Origin: Hyphomicrobiales bacterium
Lineage (GTDB): Bacteria; Pseudomonadota; Alphaproteobacteria; Rhizobiales; Beijerinckiaceae
NCBI GenBank assembly: GCA_900466745.1
Contig: UBNE01000007.1
Coordinates: 83,113 to 147,112, forward strand
DNA: 64,000 bases
Direction: 5' to 3'
Position numbers and translations under genes: made by a program
Part shown: positions 51,626-61,595 of the stretch, in pieces
Layout of the letters: every line of letters begins with the position of its first letter
Numbering within the stretch: the first letter of the stretch is position 1
Notes under the pieces: model-generated
Databases searched by the model: none
What the model was told of the DNA's origin: nothing
Seen by the model: only the letters and a program-made list of their open reading frames with translations

Positions 51626-52695
51626 TGCGCCAGACGAGCGACGAACCCGACCGGCTGCCCATCGCCCCGCATCCGCGCGAGACGCTGGCGCTGATCGGCC
51701 ATGCCGCGCAGGAGCGCGCCTTCCTCGACGCGCTGCGCGGCGGGCGGATGCACCATGCCTGGCTGCTCGGCGGGCCGGAAGGCATCGGCAAGGCGAGCTT
51801 CGCCTACCGGGCCGCGCGCTTCATGCTGGCGGCGGGTGATCCGTCGGAGCGGGCCGGGCGCTGCGACAGCCTCGCCATGGCGGAAAGCGATCCGGCGACG
51901 CGGCGCGTCATGGCCCGCTCGCACCCCGACCTCCACCTCCTGCGCCGCAGCCTGAAGCCCGACGGCAAGAGCTACACCGGCAACATCCCGGTCGACGCGG
52001 CGCGGCGCGTCATCGACCGCTTCGGCGCCAGCGCCGCGGAGGGCGGCTGGCGCGTCTGCATCGTCGACTCGGCCGAGGATATGGACCGGCCGACGGCGAA
52101 TGCGCTGCTGAAGCTGCTGGAGGAGCCGCCGCCGCGGGCCCTGTTCCTGATCGTCGCCCATGCGCCGGGCCGGCTGCTGCCGACGATCCGCTCGCGCTGC
52201 CGGCTGTTGAGCTTCGAGCCGCTTTCGGCCGCGGACGTCGTCGAGGCCGGGCGCATGGCCTTGCAGCGCATGGAGACCCCCTTCGACGAATCCGCGCTGC
52301 TGCGTGCCGCCTCGCTGGCCGAGGGCTCGGTGAAGCGGGCGCTGAGCTATGTCGATCCCGAGACGCTGGCTCTGGTCGAGGCGGTGCGGGCGCGGCTCGA
52401 CGCCCTGCCGCAGGTCGATCTCAACGCCTTGCTGGCGCTGGCCGAGGATGTCGCGGGCAAGGCCGGCGAGCGCGACTTCGCCGTGATGATCGAGACCGTG
52501 CAGGGCTGGCTTTCCGACCATCTCCACGCGCATGCTGCGGCGCAACCGGCGCGCCTTGCACCGCTGGCGGAGGTATGGGAAAAGCTGGAACGTTCGGCGC
52601 GCGAGGTCGAGACCTATAATCTCGACCGCCGTCCGCTGGTGATCTCGATGTTTCATGATCTGTCGGCTGCGGTTTCCCGCTCGCGCGCAGCGTGA
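51625..52695 (+). CDS. holB: DNA polymerase III subunit delta'
   Basis: 356 aa clamp-loader subunit. AAA+-like N-terminal domain with GGPEGIGKASFAYRAARF (Walker A ending GKAS instead of GKT/S), VDAARRVIDRFGASAAEGGW, VDSAEDMDRPTANALLKLLEEPP and the SRC-type IRSRCRLLSF. The SRC motif is the trans-acting Arg finger. Operon tmk-holB-metG-tatD-MBL is standard for the order. Start overlaps the tmk stop by one base. Confidence 0.95.
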   Translation: MRQTSDEPDRLPIAPHPRETLALIGHAAQERAFLDALRGGRMHHAWLLGGPEGIGKASFAYRAARFMLAAGDPSERAGRCDSLAMAESDPATRRVMARSHPDLHLLRRSLKPDGKSYTGNIPVDAARRVIDRFGASAAEGGWRVCIVDSAEDMDRPTANALLKLLEEPPPRALFLIVAHAPGRLLPTIRSRCRLLSFEPLSAADVVEAGRMALQRMETPFDESALLRAASLAEGSVKRALSYVDPETLALVEAVRARLDALPQVDLNALLALAEDVAGKAGERDFAVMIETVQGWLSDHLHAHAAAQPARLAPLAEVWEKLERSAREVETYNLDRRPLVISMFHDLSAAVSRSRAA

Positions 52696-52713
52696 AGCGA
52701 AGCTCTCGGACAG

Positions 52714-54276
52714 ATGATGGCCACGGCCCCGAAATTCTACCTGACGACCGCGATCCATTACACCAACGGACCGCCGCATATCGGCCACGCTTATGAGATG
52801 GTGGCTGCCGATGCGATCGCGCGCTTCAAGCGCCTGGACGGCTACGACGTCTTCGCCATGACCGGCACCGACGAGCACGGCCAGAAGGTCGCGCGCACCG
52901 CGGCCCAGAATGGCCTTTCGCCGAAGGAGTTCGTCGACAAGATCGCCGGGCGCTTCCAGGAGATGGAACAGGCGCTCGGCTGTTCCTTCGACCGCTTCAT
53001 CCGCACCACCGACCCCGACCACCTGCCGTCGACGCATGAGCTCTGGCGCCGGATGGAGGCCAATGGCGACATCTATCTCGCCAAATATTCCGGCTGGTAT
53101 TCGGTTCGGGACGAGGCCTTCTACGGCGAGGAGGAGACGACCCTCCAGCCCGACGGCACGCGGCTGGGCGGGCAGGGCACCCCGGTCGAATGGGTCGAGG
53201 AGGAGAGCTATTTCTTCCGCCTCGCCAAGTACCAGGACGCGCTGCTGAAGCTCTACGAGGACGTCCCCGACTTCATCTCGCCGGAGACCCGCCGCAACGA
53301 GATCGTCTCCTTCGTCAAAGGCGGGCTGGAAGACCTCTCGATCAGCCGCACGACCTTCGACTGGGGCCTGCCCGTCCCGGGCGACCCGAAGCATGTGATG
53401 TATGTCTGGGTCGACGCGCTCAACAACTACCTGACCGGAACGGGCTTCCCCGATCCGGCGAGCCCGCGTGCGCATTACTGGCCGGCCGACGTCCACATCA
53501 TCGGCAAGGACATCGTGCGCTTCCACGCGGTCTACTGGCCGGCCTTCCTGATGTCGGCCGGGCTGCCGCTGCCCAGGCGCGTCTTCGGCCACGGCTTCCT
53601 GCTCAACAAGGGCACGAAGATGTCGAAGTCGCTCGGCAATGTGGTCGATCCCTTCGACCTTGCCGCGAGCTATGGCGTCGACCAGCTCCGCTATTTCTTC
53701 CTGCGCGAGGTCTCCTTCGGCCAGGACGGCAACTACAGCCACGACGCCATCGTCGGGCGGATCAATGCCGATCTCGCCAACGATCTCGGCAATCTGGCGC
53801 AGCGCTCGCTCTCGATGATCGCCAAGAACTGCGAGGGCAGGGTGCCGCCCTGCGGCGCGCTGACCGAGGCGGACGAGGCGATGCTCGCTCTGGCCGACGG
53901 CGCGCTCGAAAAGGCGCGCGCGGCGATGCAGGATTTCGCGCTCCATACGGTGCTGGCCGAGATCTGGGCGGTGGTGGCGGAGGCCAATCGCTATTTCGCC
54001 GGCAACGAACCCTGGCGCCTGACCAAGACCGATCCGGCGCGGCGCGACACGGTGCTCTCCATCACCATCGAGGTGATCCGGCAGGTCGCGATCCTGGTGC
54101 AGCCGGTGATGCCGGCCGCGGCCGGCAAGCTGCTCGACCTGCTCGCGGTCGCTCCCGAGGCGCGCAGCTTCGCTTCGCTCGGGAAGGCCGGGCGCCTGGC
54201 GAGCGGCACGACGCTGCCGGCGCCGAGCGCGGTCTTCCCGCGCTATGTCGAGCCCGAGGACGGCCAGGCTGCGTGA
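52714..54276 (+). CDS. metG: Methionyl-tRNA synthetase
   Basis: 520 aa class I aminoacyl-tRNA synthetase. HIGH motif in [17 protein letters not shown] in [17 protein letters not shown], and the Met-binding [11 protein letters not shown]. In the connective peptide ([15 protein letters not shown]) I see no Cys pair of a zinc knuckle, as in other short alphaproteobacterial MetRS. No C-terminal dimerisation/EMAP domain. Two Met codons begin the gene (52714 or 52717). tatD starts in its stop codon. Confidence 0.97.
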   Translation: MMATAPKFYLTTAIHYTNGPPHIGHAYEMVAADAIARFKRLDGYDVFAMTGTDEHGQKVARTAAQNGLSPKEFVDKIAGRFQEMEQALGCSFDRFIRTTDPDHLPSTHELWRRMEANGDIYLAKYSGWYSVRDEAFYGEEETTLQPDGTRLGGQGTPVEWVEEESYFFRLAKYQDALLKLYEDVPDFISPETRRNEIVSFVKGGLEDLSISRTTFDWGLPVPGDPKHVMYVWVDALNNYLTGTGFPDPASPRAHYWPADVHIIGKDIVRFHAVYWPAFLMSAGLPLPRRVFGHGFLLNKGTKMSKSLGNVVDPFDLAASYGVDQLRYFFLREVSFGQDGNYSHDAIVGRINADLANDLGNLAQRSLSMIAKNCEGRVPPCGALTEADEAMLALADGALEKARAAMQDFALHTVLAEIWAVVAEANRYFAGNEPWRLTKTDPARRDTVLSITIEVIRQVAILVQPVMPAAAGKLLDLLAVAPEARSFASLGKAGRLASGTTLPAPSAVFPRYVEPEDGQAA

Positions 54277-55076
54277 TGCTGATCGATACGCATTGCCATC
54301 TCGACTTCCCGGATTTCGCCGAAGACCTGCCGGCGTATGTCGCGCGGGCCGAGGCTGCCGGTGTCGGCCGGATGGTGACGATCTCGACGCGGGTGGCGCG
54401 CTTCGCGGACTATGCGGGAATCGCGGAGCGCTTTCCGTCGGTCTGGTGCTCGGTTGGCACCCATCCGCATCAGGCGCATGAGGAGCTCGACGTCACCGCC
54501 GGGCAGCTCGTCGCATTGTCGCGCCATCCGCGCTGCGTCGCCATCGGCGAGGCCGGGCTCGACTACCATTACGATTCCAGCCCGCGCGACGCGCAGGCCC
54601 GGGGGCTGCGCACCCACATCGCCGCGGCCCGGGAGACGGGGCTGCCGCTCGTCATCCACGCCCGCGAGGCCGATGACGACATGGCGGCGATCCTGCGCGA
54701 GGAGATGGGGAAGGGCGCCTTCTCCGCCATCCTGCACTGCTTCACGGCGGGAGAGGCCCTGGCGATGACGGGGGTCGAGCTCGGCCTCTACATCTCCTTT
54801 TCCGGCATCCTGACCTTCAAGACCTCGGAGAATCTGCGCCGCATCGCCCGCATGGTCCCGCGCGAGCGCCTGCTGGTCGAGACCGACGCGCCCTATCTCG
54901 CGCCAGTACCGTTCAGAGGCAAGCGCAACGAACCGTCCTATGTCGTTGAGACAGCGAAGGTTCTGGCCGAGACGACCGGCGTCGGTTTCGACGAGGTCGC
55001 GCGGATCACGACGGAGAATGCGCGGCGCTGCTACTGGAAGATGGACCATGCCGCGCCCCTGGCGCAGCGCGCCTGA
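54276..55076 (+). CDS. tatD: TatD family metal-dependent hydrolase (DNase)
   Basis: 266 aa TIM-barrel. Metal ligands: DTHCHLDF, GEAGLDYHY, the His in LVIHAREA, LHCFTAG and ETDAPYLAP. TatD enzymes have 3'-5' exonuclease activity on DNA and RNA and act in repair or RNA turnover. The ATG shares bases with the metG TGA (TGATG), so translation is coupled. The MBL gene follows 7 bp downstream. Confidence 0.95.
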   Translation: MLIDTHCHLDFPDFAEDLPAYVARAEAAGVGRMVTISTRVARFADYAGIAERFPSVWCSVGTHPHQAHEELDVTAGQLVALSRHPRCVAIGEAGLDYHYDSSPRDAQARGLRTHIAAARETGLPLVIHAREADDDMAAILREEMGKGAFSAILHCFTAGEALAMTGVELGLYISFSGILTFKTSENLRRIARMVPRERLLVETDAPYLAPVPFRGKRNEPSYVVETAKVLAETTGVGFDEVARITTENARRCYWKMDHAAPLAQRA

Positions 55077-55083
55077 TCCGGCG

Positions 55084-55884
55084 ATGGCGCTGACGGTCAC
55101 GATCCTCGGCTGCGGCTCCTCCGGCGGCGTGCCGCGGCCGGGCTCCGGCTGGGGCGCCTGCGATCCGGCCGATCCGAAGAACCGGCGCCGGCGCTGCTCG
55201 ATCCTGCTCGAGCGTTCCGGCCCCGACGGCGCCACGCGCGTTCTGGTCGACACCTCGCCGGATCTGCGCGAGCAACTGCTCGCGGCCGAGGTCCCGGCGC
55301 TGGACGGCGTGCTGATGACGCATGACCATGCCGACCACACCCACGGCATCGACGATCTGCGCGCGCTGGTCCTGCATATGCGCCGGCGCATCCGGATCTA
55401 TGCCGACAAGACGACGCAGGCCTCGCTGCGGACGCGCTTCGGCTATCTCTTCGAGACGCCGCCCGGAAGCTATTATCCGCCGATCCTGGACATGGACGAG
55501 ATCGGTTCCGGGCATAGCCAGACCATCGAAGGCTCCGGCGGGCCGATCGAGGCCATGCCGTTCCGCGTCGAGCACGGCCCGAATTACGAGGCGCTCGGCT
55601 TCCGCTTCGGCGATCTGGCCTATCTGCCGGATGTCAGCCTGATCCCGCCGGCTGCGATGGAAGCCATGGCGGATCTGGAGGTGCTGATTCTCGACTGCCT
55701 GCGCGAGACCCCGCATCCGAGCCATTTCCACCTGGCGCAGTCGCTCGAGACGATCCGGGTCCTGAAGCCGCGGCGCGCGATCCTGACCAACCTCCATGTC
55801 GATCTCGATCATGCCAGCCTTTCCAGCCGCTTGCCGGACGGTGTCGAAGTCGCGTTCGATGGCATGAGGATCGCCGCGGGCTGA
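55084..55884 (+). CDS. MBL-fold metallohydrolase (PhnP-like)
   Basis: 266 aa metallo-beta-lactamase fold. The metal-binding HxHxDH motif is in TDHDHADHTHGIDDLR-like sequence (MTHDHADHTHGIDDLR). An N-terminal GCGSSGGVPRPG and CDPADPKNRRRRCS are typical of the PhnP/YycJ-related group that follows tatD in Hyphomicrobiales. Likely a phosphodiesterase; the substrate is unknown. Last gene of the tmk-holB-metG-tatD run. Confidence 0.92.
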   Translation: MALTVTILGCGSSGGVPRPGSGWGACDPADPKNRRRRCSILLERSGPDGATRVLVDTSPDLREQLLAAEVPALDGVLMTHDHADHTHGIDDLRALVLHMRRRIRIYADKTTQASLRTRFGYLFETPPGSYYPPILDMDEIGSGHSQTIEGSGGPIEAMPFRVEHGPNYEALGFRFGDLAYLPDVSLIPPAAMEAMADLEVLILDCLRETPHPSHFHLAQSLETIRVLKPRRAILTNLHVDLDHASLSSRLPDGVEVAFDGMRIAAG

Positions 55885-55956
55885 GCCCGGCTTGTCGCCA
55901 TCGTCCTCGTTGACGCATATCAATGCCGTTCGTTCGAGGCGGGAGAAGGGTGAGCC

Positions 55957-56049
55957 ATGGAACGGAAGCATCTCACGAACATCTGCCGCGCCGCCGGCCC
56001 GGCGATGCCTGGAGCGGCCCGCCGCCGGCAGCCGGGAGCCGCGGCATGA
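55957..56049 (+). other. 30-codon ORF overlapping the ackA start; possible leader peptide
   Basis: ATG preceded by GGGAGAAGGGTGAGCC, a strong ribosome binding site. Encodes MERKHLTNICRAAGPAMPG and a short Arg/Ala tail, ending in an ATGA overlap with ackA (56046-56049). ackA has no good ribosome binding site of its own, so coupling is plausible. It could also be the N-terminal stub of a lost gene. Confidence 0.35.
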
Positions 56050-57239
56050 GCGAGCCGCTTCTCGTCACCTTCAACGCGGGCTCCTCGACAGTGAAGATCG
56101 GCCTGTTCGCGCTGGGCGGGCAGGGGCCGCGGCGGATCGGCAAGGGTGTGATCGATTTCCGCGAGCCGCCCTTGCGCTTCCGGCTGATCGAGGGGCCGGA
56201 CACCTTCGACATCGCCCTTGAGGCCGGGCCCGACGCTGCGCTCGACGCGGTCCTGGCCGAGGCCTTCCGGCGGCTGTCCTGGCATTTCGACCTCGACAGC
56301 GTCGTCGCGATGGGCCACCGCATCGTGCATGGCGGCGACCGCTATGCCGGCCCGGTGCTGATCGACGATGCGGCGCTCGCCGCCATCGAGGCGCTGGTGC
56401 CGCTGGCGCCGCTGCATCAGCCGCAAGGCCTCGGCCTGATCCGCGCCATCCGCCGGCTGCGCCCGGAGCTGCCGCAAACGGCGTCGTTCGACACGGCGTT
56501 CCACCGAACCCATGCCGATGTCGTGCGCCGCTTCGCCATTCCGCGCGCGATGCATGATGAAGGCATCAAGCGTTACGGCTTTCACGGGCTGTCCTACCGC
56601 TACATCGCCGGCGAGTTGGCGCGCCGCGAGCCGGCGCTTGCCAAGGGCCGGGTCGTGGTCGCGCATCTCGGCAGCGGCGCCAGCCTCTGCGGGCTGGAAA
56701 ACGGCGTCAGCCGCGACACCTCGATGGGCTTCTCGGCGCTCGACGGCATTCCGATGGCGACGCGCTGCGGAGCGCTCGACCCCGGCGTGCTGCTGCATCT
56801 GCTCGGCCAGGGCGGCTACGACGCGGCGCGACTGGAGGACCTGCTCTACCGCCGCAGCGGCCTGCTGGGCGTGTCCGGCATCAGCGCCGACAGCCGCGAT
56901 CTGCTCGACAGCGACAGGCCCGAGGCGCGAGAGGCACTGGATCTGTTCTGCTTCCGCATCGCGGGCGAAATCGCCCGGCTCGCGGCGACGCTGGGCGGGC
57001 TCGACGCCGTCGTCTTCACGGCCGGCATCGGCGAGCATCAGCCGCCGATCCGCGCGGCCGTGGCGTCACGGCTGGCATGGCTCGGCCTCGCGCTGGACGA
57101 GAGCGCCAACGCCGCCAATGCCGTGCGGATCAGCCGGAGCGATGCCCGCATCGCCGCCTTCGCGATCCCGACCGACGAGGAAGCTGTCATCGCCGAGGAC
57201 GCGCTCGCCTTGGTCGAGCTGGCCGAACCGGCGGCCTGA
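56046..57239 (+). CDS. ackA: Acetate kinase (acetate/propionate kinase family)
   Basis: 397 aa ASKHA-fold kinase, interconverting acetate + ATP and acetyl phosphate + ADP. Seen: VTFNAGSSTVKIGLF, MGHRIVHGGDRY, ASFDTAFHRT with the catalytic Asp, YGFHGLSYRYI, AHLGSGASLCG, FTAGIGEHQPPIR. I start at the ATG at 56046. No phosphate acetyltransferase gene is next to it, which is unusual for ackA. Hairpins at 57263-57299 end the unit. Confidence 0.95.
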   Translation: MSEPLLVTFNAGSSTVKIGLFALGGQGPRRIGKGVIDFREPPLRFRLIEGPDTFDIALEAGPDAALDAVLAEAFRRLSWHFDLDSVVAMGHRIVHGGDRYAGPVLIDDAALAAIEALVPLAPLHQPQGLGLIRAIRRLRPELPQTASFDTAFHRTHADVVRRFAIPRAMHDEGIKRYGFHGLSYRYIAGELARREPALAKGRVVVAHLGSGASLCGLENGVSRDTSMGFSALDGIPMATRCGALDPGVLLHLLGQGGYDAARLEDLLYRRSGLLGVSGISADSRDLLDSDRPEAREALDLFCFRIAGEIARLAATLGGLDAVVFTAGIGEHQPPIRAAVASRLAWLGLALDESANAANAVRISRSDARIAAFAIPTDEEAVIAEDALALVELAEPAA

Positions 57240-57273
57240 GCCGCGCACAGGAACTGCGCCCAGGCGCGAAGCG

Positions 57274-57299
57274 CCGCGGACTGCGCCGGCAGTCCGCGG
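57274..57299. terminator. Strong hairpin downstream of ackA
   Basis: CCGCGGACTGC (57274-57284) pairs perfectly with GCAGTCCGCGG (57289-57299), loop GCCG. A second small hairpin, GGCGCGAAGCGCC, lies directly before it. No T-run. The rest of the 329-bp gap to the GH3 gene (57300-57568) shows nothing I can name. Confidence 0.6.
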
Positions 57300-57568
57300 G
57301 CACTGGCGCGGCGTGGCTTGAATCCACCTCAATCCGCGATTCGTTTCGGCTCCGGCCCATCATCCTGCGAAGTGCCGTGCCGATGTTTGGGCATCTGGTC
57401 CCGGCCGGATTTTACCGACATGTTGGGGGGCGGCACGCTCGCGGCGGAAGCCGGAAGGACAGCTCCGAGACGGGTTCGGGGTCCGGATCCCGGTGCCGTC
57501 GCGAGTTCTCGACGACGGCCTTCGCTCGCGGAGGCCTCGCATGACCCGCCGCTGCGGAAAGGCGATTG

Positions 57569-59755
57569 ATGAAAGCGCTTCTGGACAGTCGGGGCATCGA
57601 AAAGCTGATCGGTGCGATGACATTGAAGGAGAAGCTCGGACAGCTCACCATGCTGAGCGGCGAGCTGGTCCAGACGGGGCCCGCCTCCGCCCCGGTCACC
57701 TCCGCAGCCATCCAGAACGGCGAGGTCGGCAGCCTCCTGAACCTGGTCGGGCCGGACCGGATCCGCGATGCGCAGCGGCATGCCGTCGAGGGCTCGCGCC
57801 TCGGGATCCCGCTCTTCTTCTCGCTGGATGTTCTTCATGGGCTGCGGACGATGTTCCCCATTCCCTTCGGGGAGTCGGCGGCCCTCGACCCGGCGCTGTG
57901 GGAAGCCACCGCCAGGGTCGCGGCAGAAGAATGCGCCGTCGAAGGCATCGACCTCACCTTTGCGCCGATGATCGACATCGCGCGGGACCCGCGCTGGGGG
58001 CGCACGCTCGAAGGGCCCGGCGAGGATCCTCTCGTCGGCCAACGGCTCGCCAGGGCGAAGGTGCGCGGCTATCAGACCGCCAGCCTCGCTTCGGCCACGG
58101 CAATCGCAGCGACCGCCAAGCATTTCGCCGGTTACGGAGCCGTCCAGGCGGGGCGGGAATATGCCTCGGTCGACATGTCGGAGCGGCTGCTGCACGAAGT
58201 CTATCTGCCGCCGTTCAAGGCGGCCGTCGAGGCCGGCGTGGCCTGTATCATGCCGGCCTTCATCGACCTCAACGGCACGCCGATGTCGATCAACAGGCGG
58301 CTCCTGCGCGGGCTGGTTCGCGAGCGCTGGGGTTTTGACGGGGTGATGGTCAGCGACTGGAGCTCCGTCGCCGAGCTGCTGGTGCACGGCGTCGCGGCCG
58401 ATCCCGCCGAGGCCGCGGCGCTTGCGCTGAACGCCGGCGTCGACATCGACATGATGGGCAAGGGCGCCTACTATGACGGCCTGCCGGAGGCGCTCGATCG
58501 CGGCCTCGTCGAGATGGCCACCATCGACCAGGCGGTGCGGCGCGTGCTGCTGCTCAAGCTGCGGCTCGGCCTGTTCGACGATCCTTATCGCCGCTGCGGT
58601 TCGCCGGAAGCCGTCGCGGCCGTCAAGGCCCAGCCCGCGAGGCGCGCGCTGGCGCGAGAGGCGGCACGCAAGTCGATGGTGCTGCTGACCCATGCCGAGG
58701 GCACGCTGCCGCTCAGGAAGAGCCTGACGTCGCTCTCGATCGTCGGTCCTTTCGGCCAGATCGTCGGGGGCAACTCGGAACCGGACGCCGCCGCGCGCAT
58801 TGCCGAGCTGGTCGACCGGTTCAAGTCGGCCTTTCCCGGGGCCACGATCTCGGCTGCGACCGGAAGCGCCGTCGAGCAGGCGAGCGAGAGGGGGCTCGCA
58901 GCGGCGCTGCGAGACGCGCGGCAGAGCGAGGTGATCGTGCTTAGCGTCGGCGAAAGGGTCGATATGGCGGGCGAGGCGAGCAGCCGCGCCTGTCCCGGGC
59001 TGCCCCAGGCCCAGCAGGACCTGGCGCGCGCGATGCTGGAAACGGGTAAGCCGGTCGTCGTCCTGCTGTTCTCGGGGCGGCCGCTGATCCTGCCGGATTG
59101 GCTGGCGGAGCGCGCCAGGGCGATCCTCGCCGTCTGGCATCCGGGCTCCGAGGGCGCCGGCGCCATCGTCGACGTTCTGAGCGGGGCGTATAACCCGAGC
59201 GGCAGGCTCACAATGTCGTGGCCGGCCGATGTCGGCCAGATCCCGATCTTTTTCGCAGAACGCCCGACGGGGCGCCCGCGGCTGGAGGAGGAGCATTTTT
59301 CCAGCAAGTACCTCGATGTTCCGAACGAGCCCCGCTTCCCGTTCGGTCACGGCCTGTCCTACGGCAGCTTCGTCATGACCAATCCGCGCGCGACCAAATG
59401 GACGATCGGCGCGGAGGAGACCACCGAGATCCTGGTCGACGTCAGCAATACCGGGCCGATGGCCGGGGAGCACACCGTGTTCCTGTTCATCCGGGACCTC
59501 GTCTCATCGATCACCCGGCCTGCGCTCGAGCTGAAGGACTTCGCCAAGGTCGCGCTTGCGCCGGGCGAGATGAAGACGATGCGCTTCACCCTCTCGCCCG
59601 ACCAGCTCAGCTTTCTCGGTCCCGATCTCGAGCCGGTGCTGGAGCCGGGCGCCTTCGAAATCCTGGTCGGGCCGAGCGCCGATCCGGCGCGGCTGCAGAC
59701 GCTTGAGCTGCGGGTACGCCCGGCTTCGATCAGGACAGCACGGGCCCCTCGATGA
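57569..59755 (+). CDS. Glycoside hydrolase family 3 beta-glucosidase-like protein
   Basis: 728 aa, BglX-like architecture: GH3 N-domain (about 1-340), alpha/beta C-domain (about 350-560) and fibronectin III-like domain (about 630-715). Nucleophile D263 in GVMVSDWSS; substrate-binding RDPRWGRTLEGPGEDP and AKHFAGYG are intact. No signal peptide is visible, unlike periplasmic E. coli BglX, so it may act in the cytoplasm on imported or cyclic glucans. The ATG at 57569 has GGAAAGGCG upstream; a TTG directly before it could also serve. An ABC-type protein follows 19 bp downstream. Confidence 0.94.
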   Translation: MKALLDSRGIEKLIGAMTLKEKLGQLTMLSGELVQTGPASAPVTSAAIQNGEVGSLLNLVGPDRIRDAQRHAVEGSRLGIPLFFSLDVLHGLRTMFPIPFGESAALDPALWEATARVAAEECAVEGIDLTFAPMIDIARDPRWGRTLEGPGEDPLVGQRLARAKVRGYQTASLASATAIAATAKHFAGYGAVQAGREYASVDMSERLLHEVYLPPFKAAVEAGVACIMPAFIDLNGTPMSINRRLLRGLVRERWGFDGVMVSDWSSVAELLVHGVAADPAEAAALALNAGVDIDMMGKGAYYDGLPEALDRGLVEMATIDQAVRRVLLLKLRLGLFDDPYRRCGSPEAVAAVKAQPARRALAREAARKSMVLLTHAEGTLPLRKSLTSLSIVGPFGQIVGGNSEPDAAARIAELVDRFKSAFPGATISAATGSAVEQASERGLAAALRDARQSEVIVLSVGERVDMAGEASSRACPGLPQAQQDLARAMLETGKPVVVLLFSGRPLILPDWLAERARAILAVWHPGSEGAGAIVDVLSGAYNPSGRLTMSWPADVGQIPIFFAERPTGRPRLEEEHFSSKYLDVPNEPRFPFGHGLSYGSFVMTNPRATKWTIGAEETTEILVDVSNTGPMAGEHTVFLFIRDLVSSITRPALELKDFAKVALAPGEMKTMRFTLSPDQLSFLGPDLEPVLEPGAFEILVGPSADPARLQTLELRVRPASIRTARAPR

Positions 59756-59774
59756 GCAACAGGCGGCCTGACGC

Positions 59775-61595
59775 ATGAACGCCGCGCCGCCCTCAGGCAC
59801 TCCGATGGATGATCCCTCCGCGCGGCCTGCGGCGGCTTCTATGCTGGACGTTCCGGCGAGCGGCGTCCTGCGCCAGCTCTGGATCCTGATCAAGGCGATG
59901 CGCTCGTCGCCACGGCGCGACGCCCTGCTGTTCCTGCCGGTCGGCAGCGTCATCGTCATCGCGACCAACGCGGTGTTCCAGATCCGGCTGAACAACTGGC
60001 AGGGCGCGCTCTACGACGCCCTCCAGAACCGCGACATCGGCGCTTTCGGCCACCAGCTCCTGGTGTTCCTGATGCTCATCGCCGTCCTGCTGCTGCTCGT
60101 CGTGGCCCAGACCTGGCTCACGGAGGTCGGCAAGGTCCGGCTAAGGGGCTGGCTGACGCGGGACCTGCTCGACGAATGGCTGAAGCCCAAGCGGGCCTAT
60201 CTGCTCGCCTTCGCCGGCGAAGCCGGCGTCAACCCGGACCAGCGCCTCCACGAGGACGCCCGGCACCTGACCGAGCTCTCGGTCGATCTCGGCAACGGCC
60301 TGCTGCAGGCCTCGCTGATGCTGCTGAGCTTCATCGGGGTGCTCTGGATTCTCTCGGAGCAGGTGGTCTTCAATTTCGGGCATGGCAACGTCAGCATCCC
60401 CGGCTACATGGTCTGGTGCGCGATCGCCTATGCGGCCATCGGGTCCTGGCTGGCATGGCGCGTCGGCCGGCCGCTGATCGCTCTGAACGCCGAGCGCTAC
60501 GCGCGCGAGGCGGATTTCCGGGTCTCCCTGATCCGGGTCGCCGAGCGATCGGAAGCCATCGTGCTCTATCAGGGCGAAAGCGACGAGCGCCGCCATCTCG
60601 ACGAGACCTTCCACAAGGTCCAGCGCCTGGCGCGCCAGCTCGCCAGCGGCATCGTCTCGCTGACCTGGGTCACCTCCGGCCATGGCTGGCTCGCCATGGC
60701 GGCACCCTTTCTCATCGCATCGCCCGGCTATTTCGGCGGCCAGCTCTCGCTCGGCTCCCTGATGATCGCGGTCGGCGCGTTCAACCAGGTCCAGTACGCC
60801 CTGCGCTGGTTCGTCGACAACTTCTCGAAAATCGCGGATTGGCGGGCGACGCTGCTGCGGATCATGGCCCTGCGCGACAGGCTTCAGCATATCGAGCAGC
60901 TCCATGGCGACCAGCATCGGATCACCTTCTACGAAACGCCGGACGGCTCGCTGATCCTGGAGGATGTGGAGGCCTATCTTCCCGGATCGCTGGTTGAGTG
61001 CGCTGCGCCGGAAGATCGCAAGATCGTGCTGAAAGCGGGCGAGCATGTCCTGATCGCGGGGGACAGCGCGGCGGCCAAGACGACGATGTTCATGAGCCTG
61101 GCCGGTCTGTGGCCCTGGGGGGACGGCCGCATCGGCCTGCCGCCGCGGGCGGAGATGCTGTTCCTGCCGGAGCGCCCGTATTTTCCGATCGGCACGTTGA
61201 GGGTTGCCCTTGCCTATCCGGCCGGCCCGCTCGACCATAAGGACGAGCATTATGCGGAGGCGCTCCGCTCGGTCGGCCTCGACCGCTTCGTGGAGGATCT
61301 CGACCGCGAGATCGACTGGGACAGGCGCCTGTCGCTGGAGGAGCAGCAGACCCTCGGTTTCGCCCGCGTCTTCCTGCACGCGCCGCGCTGGGTCTTTCTC
61401 AACGATTCGCTGGGAGCGGTGTCCGAGAAACGCCGCGCTGCGCTGATGGCGGCCTTCGCGGCAAAGCTCGGCCAATGCACCATCGTCAGCACCGACAGCG
61501 ATATCGGCCATCACTTCTTCCAGCGGACGATCCATCTCAGGCACGCCCGCCGCCGAGAGGCCGGGGCGGGGGAGCCGATCCCGGAACGAGACTGA
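59775..61595 (+). CDS. SbmA/YddA-type ABC transporter (fused membrane-ATPase) with degenerate ATPase motifs
   Basis: 606 aa. Six-helix membrane domain (about 50-350) of the SbmA/BacA/ABCD family (family-like LNNWQGALYDALQNRD and ADFRVSLIRVAERSEAI), then an ATPase domain. Its catalytic motifs are altered: Walker A GDSAAAKTT (429-437) in place of GxxGxGKS/T, signature LSLEEQ (519-524) for LSGGEQ, Walker B end FLND (541-544) for FLDE, and no His in the switch position (STDSDI). It is probably ATPase-poor or regulatory. Placed 19 bp after the GH3 gene, suggesting an operon. Substrate unknown. Confidence 0.87.
   Translation: MNAAPPSGTPMDDPSARPAAASMLDVPASGVLRQLWILIKAMRSSPRRDALLFLPVGSVIVIATNAVFQIRLNNWQGALYDALQNRDIGAFGHQLLVFLMLIAVLLLLVVAQTWLTEVGKVRLRGWLTRDLLDEWLKPKRAYLLAFAGEAGVNPDQRLHEDARHLTELSVDLGNGLLQASLMLLSFIGVLWILSEQVVFNFGHGNVSIPGYMVWCAIAYAAIGSWLAWRVGRPLIALNAERYAREADFRVSLIRVAERSEAIVLYQGESDERRHLDETFHKVQRLARQLASGIVSLTWVTSGHGWLAMAAPFLIASPGYFGGQLSLGSLMIAVGAFNQVQYALRWFVDNFSKIADWRATLLRIMALRDRLQHIEQLHGDQHRITFYETPDGSLILEDVEAYLPGSLVECAAPEDRKIVLKAGEHVLIAGDSAAAKTTMFMSLAGLWPWGDGRIGLPPRAEMLFLPERPYFPIGTLRVALAYPAGPLDHKDEHYAEALRSVGLDRFVEDLDREIDWDRRLSLEEQQTLGFARVFLHAPRWVFLNDSLGAVSEKRRAALMAAFAAKLGQCTIVSTDSDIGHHFFQRTIHLRHARRREAGAGEPIPERD

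Noticed and set aside
51496..53946. Minus-strand open frame opposite holB and metG, about 816 codons
   Set aside because: Crosses two certain genes; no motif; antisense artefact of GC-rich third positions.
57329..59473. Minus-strand open frame opposite the GH3 gene
   Set aside because: Antisense artefact; the GH3 gene is certain from its catalytic motifs.
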